Origin: Peribacillus sp. ACCC06369
GTDB taxonomy: Bacteria > Bacillota > Bacilli > Bacillales > DSM-1321
Length of the DNA: 64,000 nucleotides
NCBI RefSeq assembly: GCF_030348945.1
Contig: NZ_JAUCEN010000002.1
Location: 2,976,001-3,040,000 of the forward strand
Direction of reading: 5' to 3'
How positions within the stretch are numbered: position 1 is the stretch's first letter; the number at the start of each line of letters is the position of its first letter. The notes below the pieces were generated by a model, which was not told where the DNA came from, made no database searches, and saw only the letters and a list, made by a program, of their open reading frames with translations. A program made the position numbers and the translations under genes. Positions 35,531 through 43,559 of this stretch are shown piece after piece.

Positions 35531-36307
35531 CTATAGGACTTTGATATTTAATAATCTTGTTTTAGAGACCATACCAGCACTTTCTAACGTTTGTTTCGAG
35601 GGAGTGTTATAATACCAACAACCGCAAATCGGATTTAGATTATTGTCATAACACCGTTCCTTTAAATGATGAATTATCGTTCTGCCTATTCCTTTTTTTC
35701 TGTATTGTTCATTTGTAAACATGCCGATATTTCCATATCTATCAAGTAACTTACTTGTTTCCATAATCCCTATTCCAAGCAGAATACTTCCTTTGGTGTA
35801 GGTGAATATTTCCCTATTTTCAATACGTTCCTCCACTTTATCAATGAAGTCCTGACATACCTCAGTTATTTTTGCAGCATCACTAGGCACCGCAGCTCTG
35901 AATTCCCCATCTTTAAATAATTTTCCCTTTGGAATTTCCACTTTGTTATCTTGGAAAAAGTAAGCTTGTTTTTCGATCTTATAATCATGATCTAATACCA
36001 AACTTAAAAAAAGTTCGTCGCATGTTGGAACCAGTATTGACCGAATTGAATGATCCTTAAGAACATTGTCAAAAATCTCTTGGGATTTTTTGTAGTATGA
36101 TAAATCTAAATAAAATTGAGTTAGGTACTGATTACTATGTATGGCATAATAACCTGCAACTTCAGAGTTGTAACTGATTGTATAAAATACGGAATTGAGA
36201 ATGTGCTCCTCTAAAAAGGAATCAATAGGAGAACTTAATGTACTAACATATCTTTGGATTAAATCCCCAATATCACTTTGTTTACATTCTTTAAAATAAA
36301 AACTCAT
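35531..36307 (-). CDS. GNAT family N-acetyltransferase
   Basis: A protein of about 258 residues with a weakly conserved N-terminal half and a C-terminal GNAT domain marked by GNIGMFTNEQYRKKGIGRTIIHHLKERC and the family-typical CGCWYYNTPSKQTLESAGM. The start is placed at the ATG at 36307, seven bases after GAGGTG; the frame to 36349 has no ribosome site. It is not in an operon. Confidence 0.82.
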   Translation of the reverse strand: MSFYFKECKQSDIGDLIQRYVSTLSSPIDSFLEEHILNSVFYTISYNSEVAGYYAIHSNQYLTQFYLDLSYYKKSQEIFDNVLKDHSIRSILVPTCDELFLSLVLDHDYKIEKQAYFFQDNKVEIPKGKLFKDGEFRAAVPSDAAKITEVCQDFIDKVEERIENREIFTYTKGSILLGIGIMETSKLLDRYGNIGMFTNEQYRKKGIGRTIIHHLKERCYDNNLNPICGCWYYNTPSKQTLESAGMVSKTRLLNIKVL

Positions 36308-36722
36308 GTTTGGACACCTCGTATTTTTGTTGATCTCATTAGTACTCATGCAATATTACTCATAAAATAAAGAGAATCTATCCAATAAATCATCTAAAAG
36401 TATTAGTGTGAAATTCTATTTTAGTTTCGTGAAATCCTTCTCTAACCTTAGTTGTACAATCTTACTTTACAATCTGGCCCATTTGCTTAATAAGAGAAAA
36501 TCCTACATTATCAAAAATCCACATATAAACAGTTGACCTTTTTCAAAACGATGCAACTTTATTACAACAGGTTGATCTTTGTTTTAAATCCACAAAAGCT
36601 GCCTTAAAGACAGCTTCGATTTTCAGATAACGCACCCGTAATGCAACAAGAAAGTTTTATTTCCAGAACCTATTAGTACATTTATTATCTTTTAAATAAA
36701 TCATACGTATTTTCCCTTATAC
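36308..36722. other. Gap without a recognisable gene
   Basis: AT-rich. It contains a short hairpin AAAGCTGCC...GGCAGCTT-like sequence near 36596-36625 and a decayed copy of the CTGCCCCTTTAGTT-type repeat near 36472. No coding signal. Confidence 0.4.
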
Positions 36723-36923
36723 TTGCGCATATTAAAAACAATAACATTGAAAGCAGATGGATACGTATTGTCTAAACAAGGGATGCAAAACAAGGATCAA
36801 ACGCGAAAGCAAATCGAGAAACAGGATAAAAGAAATGATGTTGAATTAGGTAATGAATTTCAAATTGGAAACACAAGTTCACAGAGCTCCAAAAAAAGTG
36901 GACGTCAAGTAAATAAAAAATAA
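36723..36923 (+). CDS. Small hydrophilic hypothetical protein whose terminator was duplicated by the IS
   Basis: Up to 66 residues, starting with TTG at 36723, or more likely TTG at 36768 (SKQGMQNKDQTRKQIEKQDKR). The product is highly charged, Gln/Asn/Lys-rich and ends SGRQVNKK, in the style of small spore or stress proteins, but I cannot assign a family. The ribosome site is weak. The TAA stop is the first codon of the duplicated terminator sequence, which supports an authentic transcription unit ending here. Confidence 0.45.
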   Translation: MRILKTITLKADGYVLSKQGMQNKDQTRKQIEKQDKRNDVELGNEFQIGNTSSQSSKKSGRQVNKK

Positions 36924-36942
36924 CCCCGATCTTTCGGGGTTT
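36921..36942 (+). repeat. Target-site duplication, left copy (terminator hairpin)
   Basis: TAA + CCCCGATCTTTCGGGG + TTT, identical to 38687-38708. It is an intrinsic terminator stem without its full T-tract, directly before the IS end CAGTTTGTAGACAAA. Confidence 0.9.
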
Positions 36943-37053
36943 CAGTTTGTAGACAAAAGGGGTTCGGAATTAAAAAATTCCGAACCCCTTTTTGAGATTC
37001 CCTTTGAATTTTTGCCTGAAGTTAGGAGATTGGGGCTCTACGAGCCCACTATG

Positions 37054-38412
37054 TTAGGCCATTTTTGGACCTCGCCATGTCCAATTGGCCATCTTCTTTA
37101 AATTAATGGCAGCGAAAGTAAGCATCGCCTGCATCGACAATTTTTTAAGTCCCCTTAAAGTTGTCCAACGCATACCATGCTTTTCTTTTGCATCTGCGAA
37201 TACACGCTCAATCGTTTCTTTACGTTTCGCATATATAGTTTTTACATCTTGATGATGACGCAGATGATCTGCTTCTTCCACATGTGTTTGCCAAATATGC
37301 CGTGTCACCACTTTTTGATGGTCTTTGCTTTCTGTACACTGAGATAAAAATGAGCATGTCGCACAAGTGTGTTTGGGTGATTTATACTCGCGATAGCCCT
37401 CTTTATTGGTTGTTGAGTACTTTAATAGCTCTCCCGAAGGACAAAGGTAACAATCAAAATGTTCATCGTATACATAGTCCTGTTTGCGGAAAAATCCTTC
37501 TTTGGTGCGAGGACGTGTATAAGGTAAAGCCGGTATGATTTCTTTGTTAAATAGGTAGCTTGTAATCGCTGGTGTTTTATAAGCTGCATCTGCGGCAACG
37601 GCTTCCGGTTTTCCAACTTTCTCAATCACTTGTTCAACTAGTGGCTCTAAGATCTGACTGTCATGTATATTTCCAGGTGTTACAATCGTTCCCAATACAA
37701 AACCGTTGCGGTCTGCGGCCGCATGGAATGAATAGGCAAACTGTTTTGTTCGTTCATCTTTCACATAGTAGCCACTCTCAGAATCCGTTGTACTTTCTTT
37801 AATCTCTTTGGTCTCTTCTTTATCAAATTTATCTGATGGAAAAGGCTTCTTTCCATGTTTTTCACGATCTTGATTGATTTCTTCTTGAAGACGCCCTTGA
37901 TACGCTCGTGTTTCTTTACGAACGATTTTCTTTTCAAATTTCCTTTTATTCGCACTGGCTTTCACATGTGTGGAATCCACGAAAACGTGTTCAGCACTTA
38001 TTAACTTTTTATTAGCAGCTGTCATTAAAATGCGATAGAAAATCTGTTCAAACAGGTCTGTATCTTTAAAGCGTCGCTCATAATTTTTCCCGAACGTAGA
38101 GAAATGAGGTACTTTATCATGGAAACCATAGCCTAAGAACCAACGGTAAGCCATATTGGTTTCAACTTCTTCAATCGTTTTACGCATGGAACGAATACCG
38201 AAGGTATATTGAATGAATGTCAGTTTAACTAAAATAACTGGATCAATACTTGGGCGTCCTACCTCTGAATACATCTCTTTCACCAAGTCATAAATGAAAG
38301 TGAAGTCAATGGCAGCCTCCATTTTACGAACCAAATGGTTCAGTGGCACCAGTTGATCTAACGTAATCATTTCAAGTTGATCTCGCTGAATAGAATCATG
38401 TTTAGAAAGCAT
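37054..38412 (-). CDS. IS1182-family DDE transposase
   Basis: A transposase of about 452 residues. The N-terminal DUF772-type domain (IQRDQLEMITLDQLVPLNHLVRKME...VGRPSIDPVILVKLTFIQ) is followed by a DDE_Tnp_1-type catalytic domain. Candidate catalytic residues are Asp in FVDSTHVKAS, Asp in VAADAAYKTP and Glu in ETIERVFADAKEKHG, with the family-typical cysteine group CATCSFLSQC between them. The ATG at 38412 follows GAGGTG by six bases; upstream GTG/ATG codons lie inside the ribosome site. The reading frame is intact. Confidence 0.95.
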   Translation of the reverse strand: MLSKHDSIQRDQLEMITLDQLVPLNHLVRKMEAAIDFTFIYDLVKEMYSEVGRPSIDPVILVKLTFIQYTFGIRSMRKTIEEVETNMAYRWFLGYGFHDKVPHFSTFGKNYERRFKDTDLFEQIFYRILMTAANKKLISAEHVFVDSTHVKASANKRKFEKKIVRKETRAYQGRLQEEINQDREKHGKKPFPSDKFDKEETKEIKESTTDSESGYYVKDERTKQFAYSFHAAADRNGFVLGTIVTPGNIHDSQILEPLVEQVIEKVGKPEAVAADAAYKTPAITSYLFNKEIIPALPYTRPRTKEGFFRKQDYVYDEHFDCYLCPSGELLKYSTTNKEGYREYKSPKHTCATCSFLSQCTESKDHQKVVTRHIWQTHVEEADHLRHHQDVKTIYAKRKETIERVFADAKEKHGMRWTTLRGLKKLSMQAMLTFAAINLKKMANWTWRGPKMA

Positions 38413-38495
38413 CCTCATCACCTCAAGTTTTAATACTTCTATTTTAAAACAAAAATGACTCCAGGCAAAAGTGTTTATCTAAAAGGTAAGACAAA

Positions 38496-38622
38496 GTTGA
38501 TTGGAACGGAAGGTACGAGACTCCTGCGGGAAAAGCGCGTCTAGGGGAGACCCCGCAGGCGAAAGCCGAGGAGGCTCCCCGACCGCCCGCGGAAAGCGAG
38601 TGCCTGGAGTGGAAAATCAACG
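38496..38622 (+). repeat. GC-rich 127-bp block inside the intact IS
   Basis: Bounded by GTTGATT and AATCAAC (7-bp inverted ends). Internal self-complementary words include CTCCTGCGGG/CCCCGCAGG, GGGGAG/CTCCCC and CGCGTC...GACCGCCCGCGG, so it can fold strongly. Its GC content is far above the surrounding DNA. Related copies are at 25942, 30511 and 51184, with more distant relatives at 5564 and 5855. Confidence 0.88.
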
Positions 38623-38686
38623 GCCAAATTGTACAACTCATAAAAAATAGACAAACTCGATTTTCATCGAGTTTGTCTACAGTCTG

Positions 38687-38709
38687 TAACCCCGATCTTT
38701 CGGGGTTTT
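38687..38709 (+). repeat. Target-site duplication, right copy (terminator hairpin with T-tract)
   Basis: Identical to 36921-36942 over 22 bp, here followed by the full T-tract. It is the original terminator of the small gene now on the other side of the IS. Confidence 0.9.
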
Positions 38710-39062
38710 TTTTTCTCTATATTGTAAAAACACCATTTTCTGAAACCAAGCTGCCCCTTTAGTTCTGTAAGAAAATGAGCTGACGAGCAACTCCCTTATT
38801 GAAGTAAAGCATATTTTAGTTGAACAATATTATACTGTTTCTTTACTTTGTGTTTAAGTGTGGTTCGATGAAAAATAACCATAGAAATTAGTTACTGCTG
38901 TAATAGTAAGATTAATAGTTTTCTCTGTTTTTGTGCTTTAACGGAGTTATTGAATTACTTTGGAATGGATTCCTTAACCATCCAACAAAACTAGTGAGAA
39001 TTTCCAAGGTAACCTCTGTGTAACCCTTATTTATTTCCCAAATACACAAAGTAATAGTAATG

Positions 39063-39770
39063 TTACCAATCGATTCGTTTTCCATCTCTAAAAAAGCCGC
39101 CATTAGGTCCTTCAGGTCCAATCGTCGCTAACCACAGGATAGACTCCGCAGCTTGCTTAGGTGTTCTTGGAGCCGATGGTCCTCCCATATCTGAGCTTAC
39201 CCATCCCGGATCGACTGCATTTATTTTGATATCATCATTCAATTCTGCGGCTACCAATCGTGTCAATCCATTTAGGGAAAATTTAGACATCTTATAAGCT
39301 CCTACTCCTGGATATGACATTTCGCTCATCGCCCCATATTCTGAGGAAACATTAATAATTCTCCCATAGCCCTGTTTTTCCATGAGGGGAATGAAGGAAC
39401 GGATCACATGGTAAACTCCAAAGAAATTTGTTGCCATTGTTTTCTCCAGAATGGAAGGGTCCATAGACACTAACTTTTTATTCTCATCCAAATATACACC
39501 AGCATTATTAATCAAAACGTCTAACCTTCCATACCGCTCATTTACTGTAATCGCAGCTTGACTGACGCTTTCTTGATTATCTACATCCAACGTCACAAAC
39601 GAAACCTCCAGATTTAACTCCTTAAGTTTTAGTGCACCTTCATGACCCATTTCTGGATCCCGACTTGCCAAAATGACCTTAAAACCATTCAAAGCCAATT
39701 GTTTGACCAGTTCATACCCAATTCCTCGGTTCCCACCGGTAACAAGTGCAACTTTTATATCCTTTGACAT
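39063..39770 (-). CDS. Short-chain dehydrogenase/reductase
   Basis: A 235-residue classical SDR. It has the cofactor motif TGGNRGIGYELV (about residues 12-23), DVDNQESVSQA, the structural NNAG motif (LDVLINNAGVY), catalytic Ser in NVSSEYGAMS and the YxxxK pair in GVGAYKMSKFSLNG. The pattern NRGIG plus ASRD suggests NADPH preference (carbonyl-reductase-like). It lies 24 bp downstream of the MFS gene on the same strand, so it is probably co-transcribed with it. Confidence 0.9.
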   Translation of the reverse strand: MSKDIKVALVTGGNRGIGYELVKQLALNGFKVILASRDPEMGHEGALKLKELNLEVSFVTLDVDNQESVSQAAITVNERYGRLDVLINNAGVYLDENKKLVSMDPSILEKTMATNFFGVYHVIRSFIPLMEKQGYGRIINVSSEYGAMSEMSYPGVGAYKMSKFSLNGLTRLVAAELNDDIKINAVDPGWVSSDMGGPSAPRTPKQAAESILWLATIGPEGPNGGFFRDGKRIDW

Positions 39771-39794
39771 TTTAAAACCTCCATTCTATGACTA

Positions 39795-40985
39795 CTAATC
39801 TTGGGCTAGAGCAGATTTAGAAAGTTTTTCTGTAGGACTATACATATAGTTTCTTAGTAAAATAGTTACCAAACTTAGGATCAATGATAGGATTCCCACT
39901 AATACGACGTATTGTGTACCCATTTGTGATATAAATAACCCGCCTACAGCTGCACCCAATGTTGTTCCTACGTTACAGGATGATATAAATAACCCATTGG
40001 CGAAATCAGGCGCTTCGGGAGCTGAAGACACAATCAAATATTGATTAATATTTGCCATTATCCCTCCAGCCAATATTCCCCAAATTAAAGTTATTATTGC
40101 CATAGGTACGGTAAACTGTCCTGTGAAGAATAAAATGATGTAAACAGCACCCAATAACAAAGGAAAAGATACTACAGACTTAATGGCACTATGAGTAAGT
40201 AACCTTCCTGCGACAATGTTTCCAATAATACTGGCCCCACCGAAGATGAATAACGTTAAACTTATGGTATTAGGGGACATATTCGTTACTGTTTTCAGAT
40301 ATTCAACAAAATAACTATAAACCCCAAATATAGCTGCGTTTAATAAAATGACAGTCACAATGGAAAGCCATATAATAGGTTTTTTTAATACGGAAAATTG
40401 TGTCCCATAAGAAAGTCTTTCTTCAACAGGCATGGATGGTACAAAAATCAATGTAGCAATGAATACAATAAAATTAATTATAGCAAAGAATGCCATCGCC
40501 ATTTCATACGAAACGGCACTTTCAATAAAACTTGCGATCGGTACGCCGGCTACCATACCAGCAGATACTCCTATAAATACTTTAGAAACAGCTTTTGGAG
40601 CTTCTTCTTTACTTACTGAGGAAGCAACTACTGTAAATGCCAAAGAACAATAAATTGGATGAAAAAAGGCTGGAATTATACGAGCAATTAATAGAATGAT
40701 AAAATTAGTTGTAAATATGGATACAATGTTTCCCAAAACGAAAACTCCTAATACAAGTAACATGACCTTCTTACGATTTATCCCAGAAAACAATAACGGC
40801 ATCGTTGGTCCAGATACAGCAATAGTAAGAGCAAAAAGACTCACCAGCCATCCTGCTTTTGATACACTGATATGAAAGTGATCTGCAATGGAAGGCAATA
40901 ACCCAATAACCCCCATTTCAGTATTTATAATTCCGAAAACTCCTATGGTCAATATGAAAATCAGCAAGTTATTTCGTTTAGTCAT
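39795..40985 (-). CDS. MFS transporter (DHA1 type, AraJ/YdhP-like)
   Basis: A 396-residue permease with twelve hydrophobic segments. It shows GVIGLLPSIADHFHISVSKAGWLVS and FSGINRKKVMLLVLGVFVLGN (motif A-like) and motif C-like GVSAGMVAGVPIASFI, as in arabinose/drug-efflux DHA1 transporters. The start is set at the ATG at 40985, eight bases after GGAG; the reading frame extends upstream only into pseudogene sequence. Together with the downstream SDR gene it forms a two-gene unit. Confidence 0.88.
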   Translation of the reverse strand: MTKRNNLLIFILTIGVFGIINTEMGVIGLLPSIADHFHISVSKAGWLVSLFALTIAVSGPTMPLLFSGINRKKVMLLVLGVFVLGNIVSIFTTNFIILLIARIIPAFFHPIYCSLAFTVVASSVSKEEAPKAVSKVFIGVSAGMVAGVPIASFIESAVSYEMAMAFFAIINFIVFIATLIFVPSMPVEERLSYGTQFSVLKKPIIWLSIVTVILLNAAIFGVYSYFVEYLKTVTNMSPNTISLTLFIFGGASIIGNIVAGRLLTHSAIKSVVSFPLLLGAVYIILFFTGQFTVPMAIITLIWGILAGGIMANINQYLIVSSAPEAPDFANGLFISSCNVGTTLGAAVGGLFISQMGTQYVVLVGILSLILSLVTILLRNYMYSPTEKLSKSALAQD

Positions 40986-41040
40986 AAAATGATCTCCTAT
41001 CCTCAATAAAATGCCCCCAAAAAGCAATGGAGGCATTTTA

Positions 41041-41452
41041 TTAAAATTTCTTCTCGAAGAATTCAAAGTTACTTCGTCTGAGAGCTTTTGCATCCTCATA
41101 AGTGAGGGAAGCCGAAAGGTCACGATAGGCATTGACCTGCTTTTGCTCTGCGACTTTCTGTTCCGCACTAGCGATGGCATTTGAACCACCAATCCAGCGA
41201 AACGGTGGTTCCTTCTGATCTGCGATGGTGATTAGAGCCTTTGAAGCGATTGTTACTTAAATGCTCGGTAAAGAATGCTTCCAACCTGTCGAATGGAATC
41301 AAATCCGTCTTGTCGTACAAATCAACATGTCCTGCATTTGGAACGATGTACAGCTCTTTTGATATTGCCGCCAATTCGTAAGCATCTTCACTATGGCATC
41401 GTGAGTGAGCGTGCTCGCCCATGATGAACAAAGTATTACCAAGGTTGACTTG
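41041..41452 (-). pseudogene. Remnants of an alpha/beta hydrolase gene
   Basis: After the SDR stop codon one frame encodes NTLFIMGEHAHSRCHSEDAYELAAISKELYIVPNAGHVDLYDKTDLIPFDRLEAFFTEHL, the C-terminal part of an alpha/beta hydrolase with its catalytic His in NAGHVDLY. Next, in another frame, comes AIASAEQKVAEQKQVNAYRDLSASLTYEDAKALRRSNFEFFEKKF and a stop, the tail of a second fragment. Neither has a start codon. They appear fused by deletion. Confidence 0.7.
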
Positions 41453-42182
41453 TTGGTCCAATTGTAAACTCATTAACGTTCGTATCTTCTGGCTGGTCAA
41501 TCGCGAATGCAACAACATTGGCAATTCGATCAGGTGAAATACCATATTGTTCATACAACGCAGTCATACCTTCTGAAATATTCTTATCAGTAATCGTATC
41601 CAACAATTCCGTATTGATCGCTGCTGGATAAATAGTTGCTGTGCGGATATTAGTACCTTCTTGGGCAGATTCCATACGCAAAACTTCCATTAAATCACGA
41701 ACAGCCCACTTTGTTGCGCCATAAACCGCACCGCCTGGGTAAGCTTTAAGCCCAGCTACTGATGAAGTAGTAATGATATGTCCAGACTTTTGCGATGTAA
41801 ATGTTGGCAATACTGCGGCGATACCATTCAATACACCTTTAATATTAACGTCAACCATACTGTTCCAGTCGTCAGTTTTTAATTCGGAAAGTGGTGAATT
41901 AGGCATTAGTCCAGCGTTCAAGAAGATTACATCGACACCACCAAAAGTGTCTTTAGCTAGTTGAACAAGCTGCTGACTATCATCTGGATTAACCACATCT
42001 GTAACGCGATAAGCCACTTGACCACCGTTCGATCTAATTTCTTCAACTAATTTTGCTAAACGCTCTTCACGTCTTGCACCAAGTACAACTTTTGCACCTT
42101 TTTCAGCTAACAGCTTAGCTGTGGCTTCCCCAATACCTGAACTTGCACCTGTAATTACAACCACTTTGTTTTCAATTGTCAT
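41436..42182 (-). CDS. Short-chain dehydrogenase/reductase
   Basis: A 248-residue SDR. Cofactor motif TGASSGIGEATAKLLAEKGAKVVLGARREERL (basic R pair, NADPH type), IFLNAGLMP replacing NNAG, catalytic Ser in TTSSVAGLKAY and YGATKWAV. It ends NVNEFTIGPTSQPW, typical of YdfG-like serine/3-hydroxy acid dehydrogenases. It is divergent from a TetR regulator gene with a palindrome between them. Confidence 0.9.
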   Translation of the reverse strand: MTIENKVVVITGASSGIGEATAKLLAEKGAKVVLGARREERLAKLVEEIRSNGGQVAYRVTDVVNPDDSQQLVQLAKDTFGGVDVIFLNAGLMPNSPLSELKTDDWNSMVDVNIKGVLNGIAAVLPTFTSQKSGHIITTSSVAGLKAYPGGAVYGATKWAVRDLMEVLRMESAQEGTNIRTATIYPAAINTELLDTITDKNISEGMTALYEQYGISPDRIANVVAFAIDQPEDTNVNEFTIGPTSQPW

Positions 42183-42301
42183 TTCGTTTTTTCATCCTTT
42201 CATGTAAAATAAAAGTTACAATTGATGTTTTTACGACATCTGTCAATAATTTATAATATAACTATAAACAAAACAAGACATCACACTCGTTAATTTAACC
42301 G

Positions 42302-42325
42302 GATTTGTTGTTTAGACAACAAATC
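42302..42325. promoter_or_regulatory. Perfect 24-bp palindrome, candidate TetR operator
   Basis: GATTTGTTGT-TTAG-ACAACAAATC, in the SDR/TetR divergent region, 46 bp before the regulator ATG. The size and symmetry suit a TetR dimer. Confidence 0.7.
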
Positions 42326-42370
42326 AATAAAAATTGTCGATTATCTCAAGGAAGGTATGGTATTGATAAC

Positions 42371-42916
42371 ATGGCAAAAGTGGATAGAAGGATAGTTAGA
42401 ACTCAAGGAGCAATTAAAAAAGCATTTCTTGAATTGATGTCAGAAAAAAATTTCGATAGTATTACCATTCAGGATATTGCTGACAGGGCAAATGTTAACC
42501 GTGCAACTGTTTATCTTCATTATTTAGATAAATTTGATCTGTTGGATAAGATCATGGAAGAACATATTACGAACATGAGTGACTTTTGTGAGTCGGAAAC
42601 TGAACTGGATTGGATTGAATCGACTGTACACTGCATGGAGTATCTTGAAAATAATTATTTATTTTTTTCAACGATGTTGGCCAGTGAAGGAGCTCGGTAT
42701 TTTCGTAGTCGGTTTGTTCTACATAATATCGAAGAGTTCAAAAAAGACGTGGATATAACAAAGGGCAAAAACCTTGGTCAAAGCGAAGATATAGTTGTCG
42801 AATTTGTTGCCAATGCTTACGTTGGTGTAGTGGAATGGTGGCTAAAAAATGGGATGCCTTATCCACCACAGGAAATGGCAGAAAAAGTAGGAAAACTTTT
42901 AGAAAGGAACTTATAA
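42371..42916 (+). CDS. TetR/AcrR family transcriptional regulator
   Basis: A regulator of about 181 residues with an N-terminal helix-turn-helix (RRIVRTQGAIKKAFLELMSEKNFDSITIQDIADRANVNRATVYLHY) and a C-terminal domain ending AYVGVVEWWLKNGMPYPPQEMAEKVGKLL, the same layout as the regulator at 33418. It is divergent from the SDR gene and probably controls the SDR, MFS and SDR cluster. The ATG at 42371 is about 15 bases after AAGGAAGG, a poor spacing. Confidence 0.85.
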   Translation: MAKVDRRIVRTQGAIKKAFLELMSEKNFDSITIQDIADRANVNRATVYLHYLDKFDLLDKIMEEHITNMSDFCESETELDWIESTVHCMEYLENNYLFFSTMLASEGARYFRSRFVLHNIEEFKKDVDITKGKNLGQSEDIVVEFVANAYVGVVEWWLKNGMPYPPQEMAEKVGKLLERNL

Positions 42917-43076
42917 TTATAGGGTCGTTGTTCATTTCAATACGAATTATAAAGGAATGTACTTAAACTAAAAGAGGCTTTAGTTAACGAACCAGAAGAC
43001 TATGTAAAGCAATTAATGCATTTGTTAAAAAATTGAATAAATATAGTTAAGTTAAAGAAAATGTTTATCTAAATTT

Positions 43077-43470
43077 TGAACTGCACCCAGTTTTCCAAGA
43101 TGCTTAGCCTTTATGCGATTGGAATCGAAAGATCCCCCCTCTTCATTCAAATCAGGGCTGGCATTACCAGATGAAACAATACTCACATGATTTGAAAAGA
43201 CATAACATTATACAAAGTATGTCCCGCAAAGGAAATTGTTTAGACAATGCAGTCATAGAAAACTTCTTTGGCTTACTAAAATCTGAATTACTTTATTTAC
43301 AGAAGTTCAACAGCATTGAGCATTTCAAACAAGAACTTTAAGATTATATCCATTACAATCACCGACGAATCAAAATGAAATTAAAAGGCATGAGCCCAGT
43401 AGATTACCGGGTTCATGCCCTCAAGGTTGCCTAATTAAATAAAGCATCTAACTTTTTGGGTTCACTTCAG
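43077..43470 (+). mobile_element. IS3-family (IS150-like) remnant
   Basis: The left end TGAACTGCACCCAG and the complement of the right end, TGAAGTGAACCCAAAAAG, are related inverted repeats. Only the last third of orfB is left between them, so most of the IS has been deleted. Confidence 0.7.
43141..43434 (+). pseudogene. C-terminal fragment of an IS3-family transposase (OrfB)
   Basis: It encodes [10 protein letters not shown], then [23 protein letters not shown] (catalytic Glu region), then [12 protein letters not shown] followed by an in-frame TAA, then DYIHYNHRRIKMKLKGMSPVDYR. These are classical integrase-core blocks of IS3/IS150. The fragment has no start codon. Confidence 0.9.
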
Positions 43471-43540
43471 TAACTGATCCAGCCTTTTCTTATAACATAC
43501 ACGATTCAAAAAAGGTAAGAGCATGTTAGTGCTCTTACCT
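43471..43540. repeat. ~70-bp repeat, second copy; contains the floT terminator
   Basis: TAACTGATCCAGCCTTTTCTT-AACATACACGATTC plus AGGTAAGAGCA...TGCTCTTACCT. It matches 30372-30443. On the minus strand the hairpin followed by TTTTTTGAATC is the terminator of floT. Confidence 0.8.
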
Positions 43541-43559
43541 CCCTTAAATTTTTCCCCTG

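Larger units (their letters stand above)
36943..38686 (-). mobile_element. Intact IS1182-family insertion sequence (copy C), 1744 bp
   Basis: The ends are CAGTTTGTAGACAAA (left) and the complement of CAGACTGTAGACAAA (right), 15-bp inverted repeats with two mismatches. Inside are a terminator-like hairpin near the left end (GGGGTTCGGAAT...ATTCCGAACCCC, 36958-36992), one transposase gene, the 127-bp GC-rich block and a right-end hairpin (TAGACAAACTCGAT-TTTC-ATCGAGTTTGTCTA, 38648-38679). It is flanked by a perfect 22-bp direct repeat. It is probably still active, since the transposase is uninterrupted and the duplication has not diverged. Confidence 0.93.
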
